This document shows positions 61,137 through 64,000 of a stretch of 64,000 nucleotides of DNA, piece after piece. The position numbers and the translations under genes are program-made. Positions within the stretch are counted from its first letter, which is position 1, and each line of letters begins with the position of its first letter. Origin of the DNA: Sulfuricella sp. (GTDB lineage Bacteria; Pseudomonadota; Gammaproteobacteria; Burkholderiales; Sulfuricellaceae); contig JBAZID010000005.1 in assembly GCA_041651995.1 (NCBI GenBank), positions 111,198 through 175,197 of the forward strand, given 5' to 3'. Below the pieces are notes generated by a model, which was not told the DNA's origin, ran no database searches, and saw only the letters and a program-made list of their open reading frames with translations.

Positions 61137-62348
61137 ATGATCAAAAAAATCGACATCGCACAGCTGTTTCCCGGCATGTACATCCACGACCTGAATTGCG
61201 GCTGGATGGATCACCCCTTTGCAACCAACCGTTTTATCGTCAAGGATGAAAATGTTGCCGTGGAACTGCGCGGAATCGGCGTCCACGAGTTATACATCGA
61301 CACCAGCAAGGGGCTGGATATTGCCGAGGGCAAGACGCGGGAGGAAGTCAGCGATGAAATCCAGGAGCAAATCCTGCACATCGCTGAAGACAAACCCACG
61401 CCGGTTGCTGCCGTCTCCCTGGCCGAAGAAGCGTTCCGCGCGCGCAAGCTGCACGGCGAGGCCAACCGCATCGTCAAGGGCATCATTACCGACATTCGCC
61501 TGGGCCAGCAGATCGAGATGGAAAAGGTGGAACCGCTGGTGGAAAGCATGGTGGACTCGATTTTCCGCCACCAGGATGCATTGATCCCGCTGGCGCGCCT
61601 GAAAACCCACGATGAATATACTTTCCAGCACTCGGTCTCGGTTTGTGCGCTGATGGTTGCCTTTGCCCGTGGCTTGAAGCTATCGCGCGACATCATCAAG
61701 GAAATCGCCATCGGCGCCCTGCTGCACGATGTCGGCAAGGCCAAGGTGCCGGACAGCATCCTGAACAAGCCGGCCAAGCTGACCGATGCCGAATTCAGCA
61801 AAATGCAATCCCACGTGGTGCAGAGCATCATCATTCTGCAGAACACGCCCGGCATCAGCCAGATTGCCCTCGATGTGGCAGGACAGCACCATGAGCGCTT
61901 CGATGGCACCGGCTACCCCAACAAGCTGAAGGGTGATGAAATCTCGCTCTACGGTCAGATGGGCGCGATTGTCGACGTGTACGACGCCATCACTTCCGAG
62001 CGCGTCTATCACAAGGGCATGCCCCCCACCGAGGCGCTCAGGAAACTGCTGGAATGGAGCAAATACCACTTCGCCCCGGAAATGGTGCAGTCCTTTATCC
62101 GCACCCTCGGCATCTACCCCAGCGGCTCACTGGTGCGTCTGAGCAGCAACCGCCTCGGCATCGTGCTGGAACAGAACACGGAAAAGATGCTGCAACCGAA
62201 GGTAAAAGTGTTTTTCCACGCCAGCAAGCAGCATTACCTCCCGCCGGAAGAAATCGACCTGGCGCGCCACAACTGTGAGGACAAGATTGTCAGCCATGAA
62301 GCGTTCGAGAAATGGGGCATCGACCCCGCCAAGTGGCTGCCCAGCTAG
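61137..62348 (+). CDS. HD-GYP domain c-di-GMP phosphodiesterase
   Basis: A 403-residue protein with an N-terminal DUF3391 domain (IDIAQLFPGMYIHDLNCGW, residues 1-75) and an HD-GYP domain (about 150-330). HSVSVCALMVAFAR, LLHDVGKAKVPDSILNK (HD) and GQHHERFDGTGYPNKLKGDEI (HHE and GYP) are intact, so it should hydrolyse c-di-GMP to pGpG or GMP. No receiver domain; DUF3391 probably senses or docks a partner. It stands alone. A repeat element begins one base after its stop. Confidence 0.94.
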   Translation: MIKKIDIAQLFPGMYIHDLNCGWMDHPFATNRFIVKDENVAVELRGIGVHELYIDTSKGLDIAEGKTREEVSDEIQEQILHIAEDKPTPVAAVSLAEEAFRARKLHGEANRIVKGIITDIRLGQQIEMEKVEPLVESMVDSIFRHQDALIPLARLKTHDEYTFQHSVSVCALMVAFARGLKLSRDIIKEIAIGALLHDVGKAKVPDSILNKPAKLTDAEFSKMQSHVVQSIIILQNTPGISQIALDVAGQHHERFDGTGYPNKLKGDEISLYGQMGAIVDVYDAITSERVYHKGMPPTEALRKLLEWSKYHFAPEMVQSFIRTLGIYPSGSLVRLSSNRLGIVLEQNTEKMLQPKVKVFFHASKQHYLPPEEIDLARHNCEDKIVSHEAFEKWGIDPAKWLPS

Positions 62349-62470
62349 GGAAACCCTGAACAAGTGGTCATTGCGAGGAACGAAGTGACGAAGCAATCTC
62401 GCAACTCTTTGAAAAACAAGATTGCCTCGCTCCGCTCGCAATGACCTCACGTACTTGTTCAGGGGCTTCC
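62349..62470. repeat. short inverted-repeat element with GTCATTGCGAG core
   Basis: GGAAACCCTGAACAAGT at 62349-62365 faces ACTTGTTCAGGGGCTTCC ending at 62470. Inside, GGTCATTGCGAGG-AACGAAG and AAGCAATC face GATTGCCTCGC and GCTCGCAATGACC, a motif pair common in dispersed bacterial repeats. It resembles a nonautonomous mobile unit of 122 bases. It separates the HD-GYP stop from a truncated calcium-binding gene. Confidence 0.8.
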
Positions 62471-63213
62471 TGGACCTCGACGGCGACGGCATCAAGACCG
62501 GCACCGGCTGGGTATCTGCCGACGACGGCATGCTGGTCATGGACCGCAACGGCAACGGCAGCATCGACACTGGCCGCGAACTGTTCGGCGACAGCACCCT
62601 GAAGAGCAACGGCAACATCAGCAGCGCGGACGCCCAGTTCACCGGACTGCAAATCTGGCGCGACCTCAACCAGGACGGCATTTCTCAGGGCGACGAACTT
62701 TTCACCCTCAACAGCCTCGGCATCGCTTCCATCAGCACCGCCCAAACCGCCAACAGCCAGACCCTCGCCAATAAAAACCAGATCGCCGGTCTTGGGACCT
62801 ACACCCGCACTGATGGCAGCACTGGTACATCAGGCGATATGAGCGGAAGGGTCGCTGCGCAGCAGCGGGGAACCCACCGGCCTACTCCTTGCGGGTGCAA
62901 CCTCGCCGCCGATACCTTCCACCGCGAATTCACCAGTACGCTCGACACCAGCACGGTCTGTGCGCTGCCCGACATGCAAGGCAGCGGCGTGCTGCGCGAC
63001 CTGAGGCAAGCCGCCACCCAATCGGCCACCCTGCAAAACCTGCTCACCCAATACAGCGCCGCCACCACCCGCGAAGCCCAGCTTGCCCTCCTCGACCAAC
63101 TGCTCGACGCTTGGGCCGACACCGGCGGCATGGCGGAAAGTTTGGATGAGCGCATGGACGATGGCGGTGCGCTCAAGGCTGCGAATGATGGGGTGTGGAG
63201 AGTGGCGGCGTGA
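62471..63213 (+). pseudogene. remnant of a large RTX/EF-hand-type calcium-binding secreted protein
   Basis: The frame reads LDLDGDGIKTGTGWVSADDG, then DRNGNGSIDTGRELFGDST and DLNQDGISQGDELFTL, three DxDxDG calcium loops. It continues with NLAADTFHREFTSTLDTSTV and LPDMQGSGVLRDLRQAAT. Such modules occur deep inside proteins of more than a thousand residues, but no natural start is present: upstream codons come from the repeat element. Near 62850-62890 a stretch reading GRVAAQQRGTHRPTP looks like an insertion. It ends at 63213. A near-identical copy starts again at the window end. Confidence 0.75.
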
Positions 63214-63453
63214 AAAAACGTCCCGTTTCAATCCAAAAGTCGTATGCAAAATTTGCATTGGTAGCTTGTTAACCATGACGCTATTCAAATAGAATAATAT
63301 TATGTCGGCATTAATTGTGTTTATTTGTATTGCCCATTAGCTGTTTCTGATGGGAGCCTGGATCGTCTGGAAATAACCTGCGATAGCCCAACAAGCCTCT
63401 CGAACCGGGCTTGATGCGTTGGCATGGAAACACAAATCGAATTCGGATTCTGA
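63214..63453. other. AT-rich spacer between two calcium-binding gene remnants
   Basis: No convincing gene. The stretch is clearly AT-richer than the surrounding region (for example ATAGAATAATATTATG near 63287), suggesting foreign origin or decay. Small open frames are present but lack family signals. A good AGGAGAGG with ATG at 63464 leads into a frame that stops after 27 codons. Confidence 0.5.
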
Positions 63454-64000
63454 GCAGGAGAGGATGAATATGATGTTCATGAGAAAAAACAAAGCGAAGC
63501 TGACCCCTTTGGCCCGGAAATCACCAAGGCGCAGTACGACGCCATGACGGACTATGCAAATCAAGTACGCACAGATTCGACTTCGACATATTTCCTGGGT
63601 GGTGATGGCTTGGGACTGAATTGCGCAACCTTTGCAAGGAACCTGCTGGATGCCGGGAATGTGCCGCATCCGGATATTGAGGTTCACCCATACGAGTACC
63701 TGCCTTACTCTGTCGTGGAGCAGCGTGTATTGGACGGGCTTATGGACTTCGGTAAATGGCTGGGTGAGTTTTTTAAACCCCTCGACAACGCCATCGACGA
63801 CCTCTTCACCGCCGCCCAAAAATTCCGCCTCGTCTTCGACCCCCTCACCCTGGACCTCGACGGTGACGGCCTGGAAACCGTCGGCATCGATCCCAACGCC
63901 CCCACCCTCTTCGACCACAACGCCGACGGCATCAAGACCGGCACCGGCTGGGTATCTGCCGACGACGGCATGCTGGTCATGGACCGCAACGGCAACGGCA
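63454..64000 (+). CDS. large calcium-binding secreted protein, 5' end unclear, 3' end beyond window
   Basis: An open frame from the TGA at 63451 to the window edge. It contains a domain with GLNCATFARNLLDAGNV (residues about 53-70), like the cysteine region of some papain-like or NlpC-type domains, then PYSVVEQRVLDGLMDFGKWL and FDPLTLDLDGDGLETVG and NADGIKTGTGWVSADDG. No ATG lies near the start of similarity; the first in-frame ATG is at 63544. A nearby ATG at 63464 with a good ribosome site is in another frame, so the 5' end may be frameshifted or truncated. It is paralogous to the remnant at 62471. Confidence 0.6.

Noticed and set aside
63337..63918. Minus-strand open frame of 193 codons near the window end
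   Set aside because: Antisense to the open calcium-binding frame, which carries clear DxDxDG motifs.

Overview
The window comes from a GC-rich (roughly 60%) betaproteobacterium. Gene content and gene orders (a DUF1631 protein, yciB-yciI-bolA-ppiC, NhaR/HtpX, DUF4202, many c-di-GMP enzymes, arsenic and heavy-metal efflux) suggest Nitrosomonadales, possibly a Sulfuricella/Gallionella-like sulfur or iron oxidiser. This placement is inferred from gene content only. I found no rRNA, tRNA, CRISPR array, complete insertion sequence or prophage.

Layout: 1-3.5 kb, a partial EAL-type protein and a DUF1631 protein on the minus strand, downstream of a good class I c-di-GMP riboswitch. 3.7-8 kb, a small membrane protein, srkA, yaeQ, an AI-2E-type permease and a GAF protein. 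8-13.7 kb, a MacAB-TolC-like export operon ending in a miniature secretin-like protein. 13.9-17.4 kb, a large GAF/PAS/GGDEF/EAL sensor. 17.6-22.6 kb, an arsenic operon: arsR, arsC, acr3, an ArsP-like permease, a Cys-tailed small protein, arsM, a thioredoxin-like protein and a second arsC. 22.8-27.4 kb, a small periplasmic protein, then a substrate-binding lipoprotein coupled to a PhnD-PAS-GGDEF-EAL receptor. 27.6-30.1 kb, molybdenum cofactor genes. 30.2-37 kb, a pseudouridine synthase, a frameshifted dsbB, glgP, a peroxiredoxin, a ferritin-like protein, DUF4202 and SseB-like genes. 37-42.3 kb, overlapping glk, corA, a GGDEF/EAL gene and a parA-like gene. 42.3-45.6 kb, an FKBP, DUF3301 and a LonB-like protease. 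45.6-51.7 kb, a CzcCBA-type metal efflux operon with a PII-like gene. 51.8-55.2 kb, htpX, nhaR, an M48 lipoprotein and vapBC. 55.4-61 kb, trpS, a site-2 protease, a YciO-like gene and a PHP gene, then yciB, yciI, bolA and ppiC. 61.1-62.3 kb, an HD-GYP gene. 62.3 kb to the end, remnants of large calcium-binding secreted proteins next to an inverted-repeat element.

Three themes stand out. First, c-di-GMP: one riboswitch, three full GGDEF/EAL proteins, one partial EAL protein and one HD-GYP protein. Second, metal and oxidant defence: arsenic efflux and methylation, Czc-type efflux, peroxiredoxin, ferritin-like protein and membrane quality-control proteases. Third, abundant short intergenic repeats of at least six kinds. 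The most distinctive is a family of five inverted-repeat elements whose arms are tandem 9-mers ending in CACGGAG. One repeat has become part of the N-terminus of an ABC ATPase.
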